DNA of 64,000 nt from Phycisphaerales bacterium Planc_01 (GCA_001603075.1 LVBB01000024.1:62001-126000), one strand, 5' to 3'. Counted from the stretch's first letter, positions 9,489 through 18,244 are shown. Notes: a model not told the origin generated them from the letters alone. Made by a program: numbers and translations.

Positions 9489-10659
9489 AGAACAGATCCA
9501 ACCGCAGATCGAGAGGACAGGCATTGCCGCGCGTCCGACGACCGCGTCGCGCCGCATCCATCGGGCCCAAGGACACGACCTGCTTCGACGGGTGGGCACG
9601 AAGGACCTCGGCCGCCTGGCGCGGCAGTTGTCCACGCTGCTGCACGCGGGGATGCCGCTGGTCCCGGCATTGTCGGCCCTCGTCGAACAGATGCAATGTG
9701 TGCCGAAGCGGCGAGGCGTCCGCTGGGGCCACTCTGCGGAGCCGCTGGCGCCCATCGTGGAGCGTGTTCGCGATGACGTGAACGCCGGCAGCAGTCTGGC
9801 CGAAGCCCTCGGCTGCCATCCCAGTCTGTTCTCGGCGCTGTTCGTGAACATGGTCGCGGCCGGGGAGGCCAGCGGCGCTCTCGAAGCGGTGCTGGCGCGC
9901 CTGGCGGACATTCTCGAGAAGCGGGCGCAGTTGACCGGCAAAGTCAAAGCCGCCATCGCCTATCCGGCGATGATGACGGTAGTGGCCGTCGGCGTGGTCC
10001 TGTTTCTGCTGTCGTTCGTGGTGCCGAGCATCTCGGAGCTGTTCGTCAAGATGAACCAGCAGTTGCCTTTGCCGACCCGGATCCTCATGGGCGTCAGCGG
10101 TTTCTTCGAGACTCATGGGATGGTCATCGCGGTGGCGATCCTCGGCGTCACCGCCGCTCTGATGGGGCTGGCCAGGACGCAGGACGGCCGCCTATGGATG
10201 GATCGGATCCGACTCGGACTGCCGTTGTTCGGTCCGCTGTTCTTTCGGCTGGAAGTGGCCCGACTGACCCGGACCCTGGGAACGCTGATGAAGAGCGGCA
10301 TCCCCGTCATCGGCGCCATCGAGATCAGTCAGCGGATCAGCCAGAACCGTCTGATCACGGAGGCGGTCGATCGCGTCAAGGACGGCGTCCACAAGGGCGA
10401 GACGATCGCCAATGCCGTCCGAGCCACCGGGATGTTTCCGCCGATGGTCGTTCACGTAATCGAGACCGGGCAGATGACCGGCAACGTCGAGGATGGCCTG
10501 CTGAACATCGCCGAGATGTACGATGGCGAAGTTGAGACAACGGTGCGGACGCTGACCGCGTTGCTCGAACCGATGATCCTGCTGCTGATGGGCGGCGTCG
10601 TGGGCTTCATCGTCTTGTCAATCCTGCTGCCCATCTTCGAAATCAACCAGGCTTTGTAG
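9475..10659 (+). CDS. gspF: Type II secretion system platform protein GspF
   Basis: The polytopic inner-membrane platform protein, 394 residues, close to the family's usual 400. After about 30 polar residues it holds two copies of the T2SSF helical domain. The first contains RLARQLSTLLHAGMPLV and the second RLTRTLGTLMKSGIPV. Three membrane segments can be seen, at about 165-190, 217-238 and 362-388. The start lies within the end of gspE, suggesting coupled translation. It is thought to connect GspE to the pseudopilins. Confidence 0.95.
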   Translation: MPAVEEQIQPQIERTGIAARPTTASRRIHRAQGHDLLRRVGTKDLGRLARQLSTLLHAGMPLVPALSALVEQMQCVPKRRGVRWGHSAEPLAPIVERVRDDVNAGSSLAEALGCHPSLFSALFVNMVAAGEASGALEAVLARLADILEKRAQLTGKVKAAIAYPAMMTVVAVGVVLFLLSFVVPSISELFVKMNQQLPLPTRILMGVSGFFETHGMVIAVAILGVTAALMGLARTQDGRLWMDRIRLGLPLFGPLFFRLEVARLTRTLGTLMKSGIPVIGAIEISQRISQNRLITEAVDRVKDGVHKGETIANAVRATGMFPPMVVHVIETGQMTGNVEDGLLNIAEMYDGEVETTVRTLTALLEPMILLLMGGVVGFIVLSILLPIFEINQAL

Positions 10660-10671
10660 GGAGATCGCATC

Positions 10672-11115
10672 ATGCGAACTCGACATATTCATCCGATAAG
10701 CCGGCGAAAGGGCTTCACCCTGATCGAACTGATGATCGTGGTGGTGATCCTGGGTCTGCTGGCTACGATCGTCATGCCGAAGATGCTGAGCCGGCCCGAT
10801 CAGGCCCGCCGGGTCAAGGCCAAGGCCGACATCCGCAGCATTCAATCGGCATTGGCCCTGTTCAAGACGGACACCGGCCGCTTTCCGACCACGTCCGAAG
10901 GTCTGGAGGCCCTCGTGAACAACCCGGGCGTCAAGGGCTTCAACGCCGACGGCTACCTCGAATCGGTGCCGGTCGATCCGTGGGGCAATCGATACGTCTA
11001 TCTGAGCCCGGGTGTCCGCAGCAAGGATTACGATCTGAAGTCCTACGGCAAGGACGGCGAAGACGGCGGGGTCGGAAACGATGCAGACATCGAATCGTGG
11101 AACATGCAGGACTGA
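10672..11115 (+). CDS. gspG: Major pseudopilin GspG
   Basis: A 147-residue major pseudopilin. The prepilin cleavage site is RRKG^FTLIEL with Gly14 at -1 and Glu at +5, followed by the hydrophobic helix LMIVVVILGLLATIVMP. The C-terminal domain has the GspG signatures GRFPTTSEGLEALV and DPWGNRY, and the loop GKDGEDGGVGNDADI matches the calcium-binding loop of GspG. A prepilin peptidase is needed but none is encoded in this window. Confidence 0.97.
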   Translation: MRTRHIHPISRRKGFTLIELMIVVVILGLLATIVMPKMLSRPDQARRVKAKADIRSIQSALALFKTDTGRFPTTSEGLEALVNNPGVKGFNADGYLESVPVDPWGNRYVYLSPGVRSKDYDLKSYGKDGEDGGVGNDADIESWNMQD

Positions 11116-11151
11116 GGCGGCCCGCATCGGGGATTCATTGGAAGACAGACC

Positions 11152-11571
11152 ATGAGCCGTTGTCGAGCCAAATCGGTCGGATTCACCTTCGTCGAGGTTC
11201 TCCTGGCGCTGGCGATTTCGTCGATCGCACTGCTGGGCCTGCTGCGGCTGCATCTGTTGAGCACGGCCACAGCCGAGGCCGCCCAGGCGACCACCGAGGC
11301 GGTGTTCGTCGCCCAAGCACAGATCGCCGAGGTCCTCGCCTGCGGATTCCCAAAACAAGGAACCACCTCGGGTGTCGTTGAACGAAACGGACAGGCGTTC
11401 ACATGGACGACCGAGATCCGAGACGCCGGCAGATCCGGCGTGATTCCGGCGTCGAAAGGCCTGCGCGAAGTCTCTGTGACGGTGGCCTGGGAACCAGCCG
11501 CAAACGGCAAGAGCCTGACCATGACGACCCTTGTGGCCGACACACGTATCGATGAACAGAAGACACGATAA
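11152..11571 (+). CDS. gspI: Minor pseudopilin, GspI-like
   Basis: A 139-residue protein with prepilin motif SVG^FTFVEVLLALAIS: Gly10 at -1 and Glu15 at +5. The FVEVLLALA helix, the short length and the position between gspG and gspJ fit GspI. Its last 20 bp overlap gspJ. GspI is a tip pseudopilin that nucleates the GspI-J-K complex. Assignment to GspI rather than GspH rests on order and on the FVEVLLAL motif, so the exact letter is less sure than the pseudopilin call. Confidence 0.83.
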   Translation: MSRCRAKSVGFTFVEVLLALAISSIALLGLLRLHLLSTATAEAAQATTEAVFVAQAQIAEVLACGFPKQGTTSGVVERNGQAFTWTTEIRDAGRSGVIPASKGLREVSVTVAWEPAANGKSLTMTTLVADTRIDEQKTR

Positions 11572-12286
11572 TCCCGGATTCACTCTGATCGAGATGCTCG
11601 TCGCCCTGGCGATGATCGCCACCATCGTCTCGATGGTCTACGGCAGCTACGCCGCCACGAGCCGCTCGATGGAGATCTACGACAGCCGCCTGACATGCGC
11701 GCAGCGAACGCACCTTATCCTGCGCCTCATCGAAAGGCAGCTTCGCTGCGCCTATCAGCAGCCGACGGAACCGGATGCAACCCCGTCGCCTGAGGCGTCG
11801 GACAATCGGGTCCGGAGCGTACAGGAATCGGTGAGAACCAATGAGACTCGCGTGCCCCAATCCCGTCCGGCGTTCGTCGGCGGCGCCCGCAAGACGCCGG
11901 GGGAGGTGCTGGACTTCATCACAACTGCCGGTCCGACAGGCGGACAGAACGGCCCCCAGGGATTGGCCCGGATACGTTATCGATACGACCCGGTTCTCGG
12001 GACCCTGGCGATAAGCTGCCAGCCACATCTGGACACACTCCAGCGAGACGATTTGACCGGGCCCTGGCAGACCGTGCTGCAGCAGGTCGTGACGATGGAC
12101 ATCGAGTTCTTCGACGGCCTCCGATGGCAACCGCAGTGGAGGAGCCGGGCAGACCAGACGTTGCCCCGCGCCGTGCGGCTGACCCTGACGGTCGCCGATG
12201 AGAAGGGCCGCCACCACCAATACGGCACCACCGTGGCAATGGCGTCTCAGACGGCCGCACCGAAGATCGTGAGGGAAACACGATGA
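11552..12286 (+). CDS. gspJ: Minor pseudopilin GspJ
   Basis: A 244-residue tip pseudopilin. I take ATG at 11552; an in-frame TTG at 11531 would add seven residues with no support. The leader is short, cleavage is NPG^FTLIEMLVALAMI (Gly9 at -1, Glu14 at +5) and the globular domain is longer than in GspI or GspG, as expected for GspJ. Paired with gspI by a 20-bp overlap and with gspK by a 4-bp ATGA overlap. A low-complexity stretch at about 65-110 is probably a loop. Confidence 0.87.
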   Translation: MNRRHDNPGFTLIEMLVALAMIATIVSMVYGSYAATSRSMEIYDSRLTCAQRTHLILRLIERQLRCAYQQPTEPDATPSPEASDNRVRSVQESVRTNETRVPQSRPAFVGGARKTPGEVLDFITTAGPTGGQNGPQGLARIRYRYDPVLGTLAISCQPHLDTLQRDDLTGPWQTVLQQVVTMDIEFFDGLRWQPQWRSRADQTLPRAVRLTLTVADEKGRHHQYGTTVAMASQTAAPKIVRETR

Positions 12287-13275
12287 GTCCGCCCACACGG
12301 CCATATCGTCAGAATGGATTCGTTCTCATCGTCGTCCTGGGCATGGTCCTGCTGCTGGCGGCGCTGCTGTTTGCGTTCCACCGCACGACGCTTGCGAGCC
12401 TGGCGGCCGCCGAGAGCTTCCAGCAGTCCGAGCGGGCGCTGAACTGTGCGCGGGCCGGGCTGAGCGCGGCGATCGCGGCCATTGCGGACACCAATGACGT
12501 GACGGGCGACCCTCGATACAAAGTGCTGCGAACGGGAGAAGAAGAACTTGCCGTCGGCGACGGCACTCTCCGGGTGACCGTCACGGAGGAAAGCGGACGG
12601 CTCAACGTCAACGCACTCAAAGACAAGAACGGCCAGCTCAACCGTCAGCGGATCGACCAACTGCTTCGCCTGATCGACCTGCTGAACCGCCGCAAAGACG
12701 CCGCCGACCGCATCGGCTATGGCGTGGTCGCAGCCATCATCGACTGGATCGATGCGGACGATGACGTCACGCTCCTGCCGTTCGTCGATCCCGGCGGACG
12801 CGGCGTCGAGAGCGAGTACTATCTGACCCTTGCGCCCGCCTACCGCGGCAAGAACGCCCCGATGGATACCGTCGAGGAGTTGCAGTGGGTCAAAGGGGTC
12901 ACGCCGGAAGCCTTTGCCGCTCTGCGCGACCTGCTGACGACGGCCGGCAGCGGACGAATCAACATCAACGCGGCCCCGGCGCTCGTCATCGAATCGCTCT
13001 CCGAGCATATGGACGCGACCCTGGCCCGGATGATCGTTCAGCGACGACAGATCAAACCGTTCGAGACGGTCGCTGAACTCAGAGACGTGCCGGGTATGAC
13101 CGATAACATCTACATGGCCGTCAAAGACGCCGTCGAGGTGAAACCCGAAAACCCGTGCTATCGCGTCGTTTCGCGTGGACGCGTGGAAGATCGGACCTGT
13201 GAAATTGAGGCCGTGGTGCAACGAAACACCGGGGCGGGAAATGTCGATATTCTTCTGTATCGGCAGTCGAATTAG
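12283..13275 (+). CDS. gspK: Minor pseudopilin GspK
   Basis: A 330-residue large tip pseudopilin. The prepilin motif is RQNG^FVLIVVLGMV, with Gly12 at -1 and Val where the other pseudopilins have Glu+5; absence of Glu5 is typical of GspK. The inserted alpha-helical domain carries IIDWIDADDD and SEYYL near the middle. The C-terminal part contains RININAAP and helix-hairpin-helix-like VAELRDVPGM, both seen across GspK. It begins with a 4-bp overlap with gspJ. GspK caps the pseudopilus tip. Confidence 0.93.
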   Translation: MSPPTRPYRQNGFVLIVVLGMVLLLAALLFAFHRTTLASLAAAESFQQSERALNCARAGLSAAIAAIADTNDVTGDPRYKVLRTGEEELAVGDGTLRVTVTEESGRLNVNALKDKNGQLNRQRIDQLLRLIDLLNRRKDAADRIGYGVVAAIIDWIDADDDVTLLPFVDPGGRGVESEYYLTLAPAYRGKNAPMDTVEELQWVKGVTPEAFAALRDLLTTAGSGRININAAPALVIESLSEHMDATLARMIVQRRQIKPFETVAELRDVPGMTDNIYMAVKDAVEVKPENPCYRVVSRGRVEDRTCEIEAVVQRNTGAGNVDILLYRQSN

Positions 13276-13321
13276 CAGGACGCTTCGTGTTGGCTTCGGA
13301 GGAAGGACAAGAGGTGGGATC

Positions 13322-14794
13322 ATGGTGAAAAGATCGATCGGCATCGACATGGGGCGCTTTCATCTGCGGGCCGTGCAGATCGCCCAGCGGCCCGACGGGT
13401 TTTGCGTGGAGAAGGTCTTCGCCAGGCCGACCCGCCGGAGCACGGACTCCCCCATCGACATGCTTCGAGCATTGACGGCCGAGCAGGGATTCGATCGCAA
13501 CGCCGAGGTCACGGCATGCCTGCCACACCACGCCATCTTCTTCGCCGACATCGAGGTCGATGCGGCTACGCTCCAGGAGCTTCGCGCCGGTCATGCGTCG
13601 AGTCTGCGGGATGATTTCCCCATCGCCGCCGAGAAGGCCATCGTCCAGGTCTGCTCGGCCCGGCCGTCGCCGAACGGACGGCACGCCACCCTGGTCGCGA
13701 CAACCTCGGCTGATCTGCTCGGCGAACAACTGACGCGGCTGGCCGAGGGCAAGGTCCACCCATCACGGATCGAGACGCCCATCACGGCGGTCCACACCGC
13801 CGTCGGGTACAATCACCCGGACTACAATGAGGGCATCGCCCTGCTCCTGGTGGTCGATGAATCGGTCCTCAGCCTGGCCGTGGTCCGGGATGGGAACCTG
13901 ATCATGGTCCGGAACATCCCTCTGCGGCTCTCCCGTGACAGCGATCAGGAATCGGTCGGCCGCCAGGTCACCGAGGTTCTGGGCCGCGAGATCGAAATCA
14001 CGTGGCGAAAGCTCTTCGGCGTCGACGTGGAGGCGGATCTTCGCGTCTTTCTCGTCGCGCCCCTGGCCATCGCGAGCGATTTGACCGAGGCAATCCAGGA
14101 TGTCCTCGGCTGTCGGGTGATCCTCGCAGACCCCTTTGCTCGCGTGCTGCAGGGCGAGGCCATCGAGGACACCTCTCCGATCTGCCTGGCAGAGGGACTG
14201 GCCCTTCGGCGCCTCCTGCCGCGAGAAGCGGAACGCATCGATTTTCTGCGGGCTCACACCGCACAGACGCAAAGCACTCTGAACCTGCGAAAGGAGTTGG
14301 CCATCTGCGGAGGACTGCTGCTCGCGACAGCGGTCGTCTGGTTCGCCGGTCTGTTTGTACATCTGTCCCGGCTGGAGTCGCAATACGGCGAAGTCAAGAC
14401 GCAGATCCAGGACATCTTCCAGGCGACGCTGCCCGGCGAGAAGTGCGTTGATCCCCTGGCGCAGCTCCAACAGAAGCTTGACGCGCTTCACAACGACGGT
14501 GGATGGCTGGCCTCGTTCCAGCCGGGACGATGGACACCTCTGGAGATCCTGGGCCTGCTCAGCGTGCACCGTCCGACCGAGGGCGATCTGGAATTCGACG
14601 ATGTGCTCATCGCCGGCGATTCGATTCGGGTGATCGGCCAGTGCGGATCGTTCGCCACCTTCTCCGGCTGGCAACGCGTGCTGGAGGAGATGCCCGGCAT
14701 GGAGATCGTCGATGAACCCAAGCCAAGCAAAGACGCCAAGACAGGCCGCGTGCGGTTCACCCTGTCTTTGTCTTCCGGAAGGAGGGTACCGTAG
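13322..14794 (+). CDS. gspL: Type II secretion GspL/PilM-like protein
   Basis: 490 residues from ATG 13322; the longer open frame back to 13175 lies inside gspK and lacks a site of its own. The N-terminal 300 residues form an actin-like ATPase fold (IGIDMGRFHLRAVQI at 6-20, VVDESVLSLAVV at 177-188) shared by GspL and PilM. A single membrane segment lies at about 327-347. A periplasmic coiled and ferredoxin-like domain follows to the end (GDLEFDDVLIAGDSIRVIG). This is the GspL layout: a cytoplasmic GspE-binding part and a periplasmic GspM-binding part. The next gene starts directly after its stop. Confidence 0.82.
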   Translation: MVKRSIGIDMGRFHLRAVQIAQRPDGFCVEKVFARPTRRSTDSPIDMLRALTAEQGFDRNAEVTACLPHHAIFFADIEVDAATLQELRAGHASSLRDDFPIAAEKAIVQVCSARPSPNGRHATLVATTSADLLGEQLTRLAEGKVHPSRIETPITAVHTAVGYNHPDYNEGIALLLVVDESVLSLAVVRDGNLIMVRNIPLRLSRDSDQESVGRQVTEVLGREIEITWRKLFGVDVEADLRVFLVAPLAIASDLTEAIQDVLGCRVILADPFARVLQGEAIEDTSPICLAEGLALRRLLPREAERIDFLRAHTAQTQSTLNLRKELAICGGLLLATAVVWFAGLFVHLSRLESQYGEVKTQIQDIFQATLPGEKCVDPLAQLQQKLDALHNDGGWLASFQPGRWTPLEILGLLSVHRPTEGDLEFDDVLIAGDSIRVIGQCGSFATFSGWQRVLEEMPGMEIVDEPKPSKDAKTGRVRFTLSLSSGRRVP

Positions 14795-15349
14795 ATGATC
14801 CAGTTGACCCGAAGAGAACGTCGGTGGGGGATGGCTGTGGCCGTGGCCGTGATGGTCTGGGGGACCTATGCGGTGGCCGTCAAGCCGATGCGCGATCGCA
14901 TCGAGCTGCTGAATCGAATCCTCCCCGAAAAGCGGATCGAACTGCGTGAACTCCAGGCGCGCAGCATCGAATACCTTGCGTCCATCCGGGAAATCGAGGC
15001 CGTACAGGAACGCATGGCGCAGCAGGCGCCGGACTTCCAGTTGCTGCCGTTCCTGGAGTCGCTGACCGAACGGCAGAACCTGACGGTGGCGACCATGCAG
15101 CAGACCGATGCGCCCCCGTCGCGCCCCGGATACTCCGAGACCGTCGTCGAGATCGGGGTCGAGGGCGTCACGCTGTCGCAACTGGTCGGTCTGCTCCGGG
15201 CCATTGAGGACTCCGAGGCGGTGACCCAGATCGGCAGCCTTCACATCCGCAAGAGGAACCAGGACGCGTCGCGTCTTGACGCAACGATTCAGATAGGCAG
15301 CCCCAAGGTCAATCCGGACGCCTTCGCAGCCGCCGGTCCCATTCGGTAG
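14795..15349 (+). CDS. gspM: Type II secretion GspM/PilO-like protein
   Basis: 184 residues with a short cytoplasmic end, one membrane segment (about 10-28) and a coiled-coil region (about 30-75) leading to a small periplasmic ferredoxin-like domain (about 80-170). This is the GspM/PilO architecture. Start and stop abut gspL with no gap. It would form the inner-membrane scaffold with GspL. It closes the secretion operon; no gspN, gspO or gspH follows. Confidence 0.76.
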   Translation: MIQLTRRERRWGMAVAVAVMVWGTYAVAVKPMRDRIELLNRILPEKRIELRELQARSIEYLASIREIEAVQERMAQQAPDFQLLPFLESLTERQNLTVATMQQTDAPPSRPGYSETVVEIGVEGVTLSQLVGLLRAIEDSEAVTQIGSLHIRKRNQDASRLDATIQIGSPKVNPDAFAAAGPIR

Positions 15350-15418
15350 CCCCCTTCCGCTCCCAACGCGTCGGCCGCCCCGGCCGGCCTCGCCCCATTG
15401 CTCTGCCAAAACGGGGCA

Positions 15419-15447
15419 TTGCCGTGAAGTCCATGCGATGGTATAGA
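15419..15447 (+). promoter_or_regulatory. Predicted sigma70-type promoter for the zincin/ATP-grasp pair
   Basis: TTGCCG at 15419-15424, a 17-bp spacer, then TATAGA at 15442-15447. The start codon is 39 nt further on. Four of six bases match at each box. It lies in the 136-bp gap after gspM, supporting a separate transcription unit. Confidence 0.4.
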
Positions 15448-15485
15448 AGAGATGGACAGACACCGAAGAGCCTGCGGCCGAGTCG

Positions 15486-16514
15486 ATGGCAAGGATGAAA
15501 ACGCACAAGACACAGCGATGGGAAGACCTGCCCGATGACGAACTGCTCCAGGTGCGCATTCGGGATCTCGGCCTCCAGATTCCCGGCTCCTGTATCGAGC
15601 CGTTCGTCAGAGAACTCGGCGACGAACTGGCCGCGAAGGCGATTTCCTGCCGTCCCGCCTGCTATCTGGCCGACGAATGGCTCACCCCCGACAAGATCCC
15701 GATGATCGGGATTCCGTTCTGCCTGGCCCACCCGAGGCTTCGCAAGCTCGAAGAGACGATGATGTACGAGGTGGAAGGCGGTGAACCCGACGCCTGCATG
15801 CGGCTGCTGCGACATGAATGCGGCCACGCGCTGAACTACGCCTATCAGCTCTACCGGCGCACGCGATGGCGCGAGTTGTTCGGACGGTTCAGCGACACCT
15901 ACTCCAATTCGTATTCCTATCAGCCCTACTCCCGACGGTTCGTCATCCATCTCGAAGACAACTATGCCCAATCGCATCCGGACGAGGATTTCGCCGAGAC
16001 GTTCGCCGTCTGGCTCACACCCGGGAGCGCCTGGCGGGACAAGTACCGGGACTGGCCCGTCCTCAAGAAGCTCCAGTACGTGGACAACGTGATGCGGCTC
16101 GTCGGCGACAAGCATCCCGTGGTGACGTTCAAAGGTCATCCGCCCTACTCGGCGGCCCGCATGACGTCCACATTGGCGGCCCATTACGAACGCAAACGGC
16201 GAATCCTCGGCAGCGAATTCCAAGGCTACTACGACGACAGTCTCCGCGATCTGTTTGGCGGCGATCGTCCCCAGTCGTCCTCGCGTGCCTCCCGGCTGCT
16301 TCGCGCGCATCGGGCCCAACTGGTCAACAACGTCACGCGATGGACGGGCCACCGCAAATTCGACATCGATCAGCTCATCAACCGGCTCGCGGCGCGCTGC
16401 GACGCACTGGGCCTAGCCGCAGAGAGTCCTCACGAGAACGTCATGGTCGGACTGACCGCCATGATCACCGCGATCGCCAGCAACACCCTGACCGTCAACA
16501 GGAAGCGAAGGTAG
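15486..16514 (+). CDS. Putative zinc-dependent metallopeptidase (zincin)
   Basis: A soluble 342-residue protein with no signal peptide. HECGH at 110-114 sits in a hydrophobic helix and is the zinc-binding HExxH motif. EDFAETFAVWL at 167-177 supplies the likely third ligand in the manner of gluzincin-like families. Tyr/Ser-rich residues 139-150 form a loop. The gene is 2 bp upstream of an ATP-grasp ligase, and both seem to share a promoter at 15419. The family is unnamed to me. Function is inferred only as hydrolysis or modification of a peptide that the ligase makes or uses. A second in-frame ATG nine bases downstream is an alternative start. Confidence 0.76.
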   Translation: MARMKTHKTQRWEDLPDDELLQVRIRDLGLQIPGSCIEPFVRELGDELAAKAISCRPACYLADEWLTPDKIPMIGIPFCLAHPRLRKLEETMMYEVEGGEPDACMRLLRHECGHALNYAYQLYRRTRWRELFGRFSDTYSNSYSYQPYSRRFVIHLEDNYAQSHPDEDFAETFAVWLTPGSAWRDKYRDWPVLKKLQYVDNVMRLVGDKHPVVTFKGHPPYSAARMTSTLAAHYERKRRILGSEFQGYYDDSLRDLFGGDRPQSSSRASRLLRAHRAQLVNNVTRWTGHRKFDIDQLINRLAARCDALGLAAESPHENVMVGLTAMITAIASNTLTVNRKRR

Positions 16515-16516
16515 AC

Positions 16517-17524
16517 ATGACTCGACGACTGCACATCACCGTCCTTGTGGACCCGGCCACGATCCCGCTGGACGATCCGGAGTTTCGCGATGTCTCGGAC
16601 AAGCCGATCACCGAGTACCACGTCTGCGATGCCCTTCGCAACCTGGGCCATCGGGTCAGTGTGATGGGGGCCGAATACGACATCGCATCGGTGGCCCGGA
16701 CGCTGACCGAGCAGGAGCCCGACCTCGTGTTCAATCTGACCGAGCAATTCTGCGGCGACCGACGAATGGACAAGAACATCGCCGCCCTCCTCGAACTGCT
16801 CGACATCCCCTTCACCGGGGCCGGCGCGATGGGTCTGCTGCTGGCGCGCGACAAGAGGCTGTGCAAACAGATCCTCCGTCTGCACCGGATTCGCGTTCCG
16901 AATTTCGTCTCCCTGGCGCACGGTCGTCCGGTCCGCGTACCGAAGAACCTGCCGTATCCGATGGTCGTCAAACCCACCTTCGAGGACAGCTCCGAAGGCA
17001 TCTCCAACGCCTCGCTGGTCTACGACGCCGAGGCCCTCGCCGAACGTGCCGCCTTCATTCACGACCGATGGAAACAGCCGGTGATCGCCGAGGAGTATAT
17101 TGAGGGACGCGAGCTGTATGTCAGCGTGATCGGCAACAAACGCCTCACCGTCCTGCCCCCGCGCGAATGTCATTTCAACGAGCCGAGCGATCAGGGCCCC
17201 GTCATGCTGACATATCGCTGCAAGTGGGATCGGCAGTACCGTGAGAAGTGGAAGATTGCGTTCGGCTTCGCCGAGCTGTCGCCGAGCCTCCTGCAGGCGA
17301 TCGAACGCATTTCCAAGCGGGCGTATCGCGCGCTGCATCTTCAGGATTACGGCCGGATCGACCTGCGGCTGACGCGCGACGAGAAGCTGGTCGTCCTCGA
17401 AGCCAACCCCAATCCGGACATCGCATACGGGGAGGAAGTGGCCGAGGCCGCCGACAGGGCAGGGATCGACTACGAATCCCTGATCGACAGAATCGTCCGC
17501 CTGGCGCTGAGACGATATGCCTGA
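16517..17524 (+). CDS. ATP-grasp ligase, D-Ala-D-Ala ligase-like
   Basis: 335 residues from ATG 16517; the frame is open much further upstream inside the zincin gene but without support. The fold is D-Ala-D-Ala-ligase-like: an N-terminal pre-ATP-grasp region with DLVFNLTEQF, then FTGAGAMGLLLARDK, the phosphate-binding strand YPMVVKPTFEDSSEGI, hinge AEEYIEGRELYVSVIG, and metal site DLRL with LEANPNPDI. The Ddl ending NxNPG is NPNPD here, and the substrate loop differs, so it probably joins other amino acids or peptides. It sits 2 bp after the zincin gene, suggesting the two act on the same product. Confidence 0.84.
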   Translation: MTRRLHITVLVDPATIPLDDPEFRDVSDKPITEYHVCDALRNLGHRVSVMGAEYDIASVARTLTEQEPDLVFNLTEQFCGDRRMDKNIAALLELLDIPFTGAGAMGLLLARDKRLCKQILRLHRIRVPNFVSLAHGRPVRVPKNLPYPMVVKPTFEDSSEGISNASLVYDAEALAERAAFIHDRWKQPVIAEEYIEGRELYVSVIGNKRLTVLPPRECHFNEPSDQGPVMLTYRCKWDRQYREKWKIAFGFAELSPSLLQAIERISKRAYRALHLQDYGRIDLRLTRDEKLVVLEANPNPDIAYGEEVAEAADRAGIDYESLIDRIVRLALRRYA

Positions 17525-17531
17525 ACCGCCA

Positions 17532-17552
17532 CGGCCCCGGTCCGAGGGGCCG
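17532..17552 (+). terminator. Hairpin after the ATP-grasp gene
   Basis: A perfect 7-bp GC stem (CGGCCCC / GGGGCCG) with a 7-nt loop begins 8 nt after the stop codon. No T-tract follows, so this is a candidate terminator or mRNA-stabilising hairpin. Confidence 0.4.
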
Positions 17553-17767
17553 CAGGGGCCGTTGCCGGCCCTGTGTTGCCTGCGTCCGAGGCGAGCGAAT
17601 CCCCTCGATTCGGGGCCCCGGAAAATCACGCCGATTTTTGCACAAATGGTATTGCTTTTCGCTTTCCCGTGCGTACGATGTTGACGCCGTTGGAGGTGGG
17701 TTCGCGTGAGCCCGTTTCTCTGTTGTAACGTCGAGTATGAACAACCGTTTATTGAAGGTGCCCGAAG

Positions 17768-18019
17768 ATGTGTGAATCGTGTGAATGCATCCCCTGTGAC
17801 GTGTACGGCGCTGCTGTGGAGAATGGAATCTGCTTCGGCTGCAGTGAGCAGCCCGCCAACTGCAACTGCGAGCTGTTGGAGGAAGAGTTGGCCTACGACG
17901 AAGACGAAGACTTCGACGACGAAGACGATGAAGACTTCGACGACGAAGAGGAGGAGGAAGAGGAGGAAGAAGAAGAGGAAGAAGAGGACTTCGACGACGA
18001 GGACGATGAGGACTGGTAG
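17768..18019 (+). CDS. Small Cys-rich protein with polyacidic tail (unknown function)
   Basis: 83 residues. The first 34 hold eight cysteines (2, 5, 7, 10, 22, 25, 32, 34), in CxxC and CxC pairs that could bind one or two metals. Residues 38-82 are almost only Glu and Asp, with a run of 14 Glu, ending DEDW. An AAGGTG site precedes the ATG by 8 nt. The DNA of the tail is a GAN-type purine repeat, so length may vary between strains. I do not recognise the family. Possible roles are metal buffering or binding to basic proteins; neither is shown by sequence. A Lys/Arg-rich frame over the same DNA is a shadow. Confidence 0.62.
   Translation: MCESCECIPCDVYGAAVENGICFGCSEQPANCNCELLEEELAYDEDEDFDDEDDEDFDDEEEEEEEEEEEEEEDFDDEDDEDW
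17881..18016 (+). repeat. Purine-rich GAA/GAG/GAC microsatellite-like tract
   Basis: Imperfect trinucleotide tract that encodes the Glu/Asp tail, densest at 17949-17989 where it is purely GAG/GAA. Such tracts are prone to slippage, which would change tail length in threes without breaking the frame. Confidence 0.7.
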
Positions 18020-18202
18020 TCCGCGTCGCGTGTCAGGCTGAGCCAGAACCGGGGGCGTTGTTGCACCCGTGCGCCGCGGATCCGGCATATCGATCCATCC
18101 GGCGCACATTGTGCCGCAGGGTTGGTTTGTCGGTGCAGGCTTAGACCCTCCTTGCAGCCATCCGGGAAGCCCTATTTCCCTGCCAACGATGACCCACTTC
18201 CT

Positions 18203-18227
18203 CGGCGCTCTCCCCCGGAGAGCGCCG
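18203..18227. terminator. Very stable 11-bp hairpin
   Basis: A perfect inverted repeat CGGCGCTCTCC / GGAGAGCGCCG with a CCC loop. No T-run follows on either strand. It could be a bidirectional terminator or part of a structured RNA. Confidence 0.4.
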
Positions 18228-18244
18228 CCCCGTTAGCGCCCCTC

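Noticed and set aside
7785-9956. A 723-codon minus-strand frame across gspE and gspF
   Set aside because: The plus strand has unmistakable secretion ATPase and platform genes. The antisense translation has no family features.
17706-18041. A Lys/Arg/Thr-rich frame over the acidic-protein gene
   Set aside because: It is the +1 reading of the GAA/GAC repeat. The acidic frame has a ribosome site and an ordered Cys-rich N-terminus.
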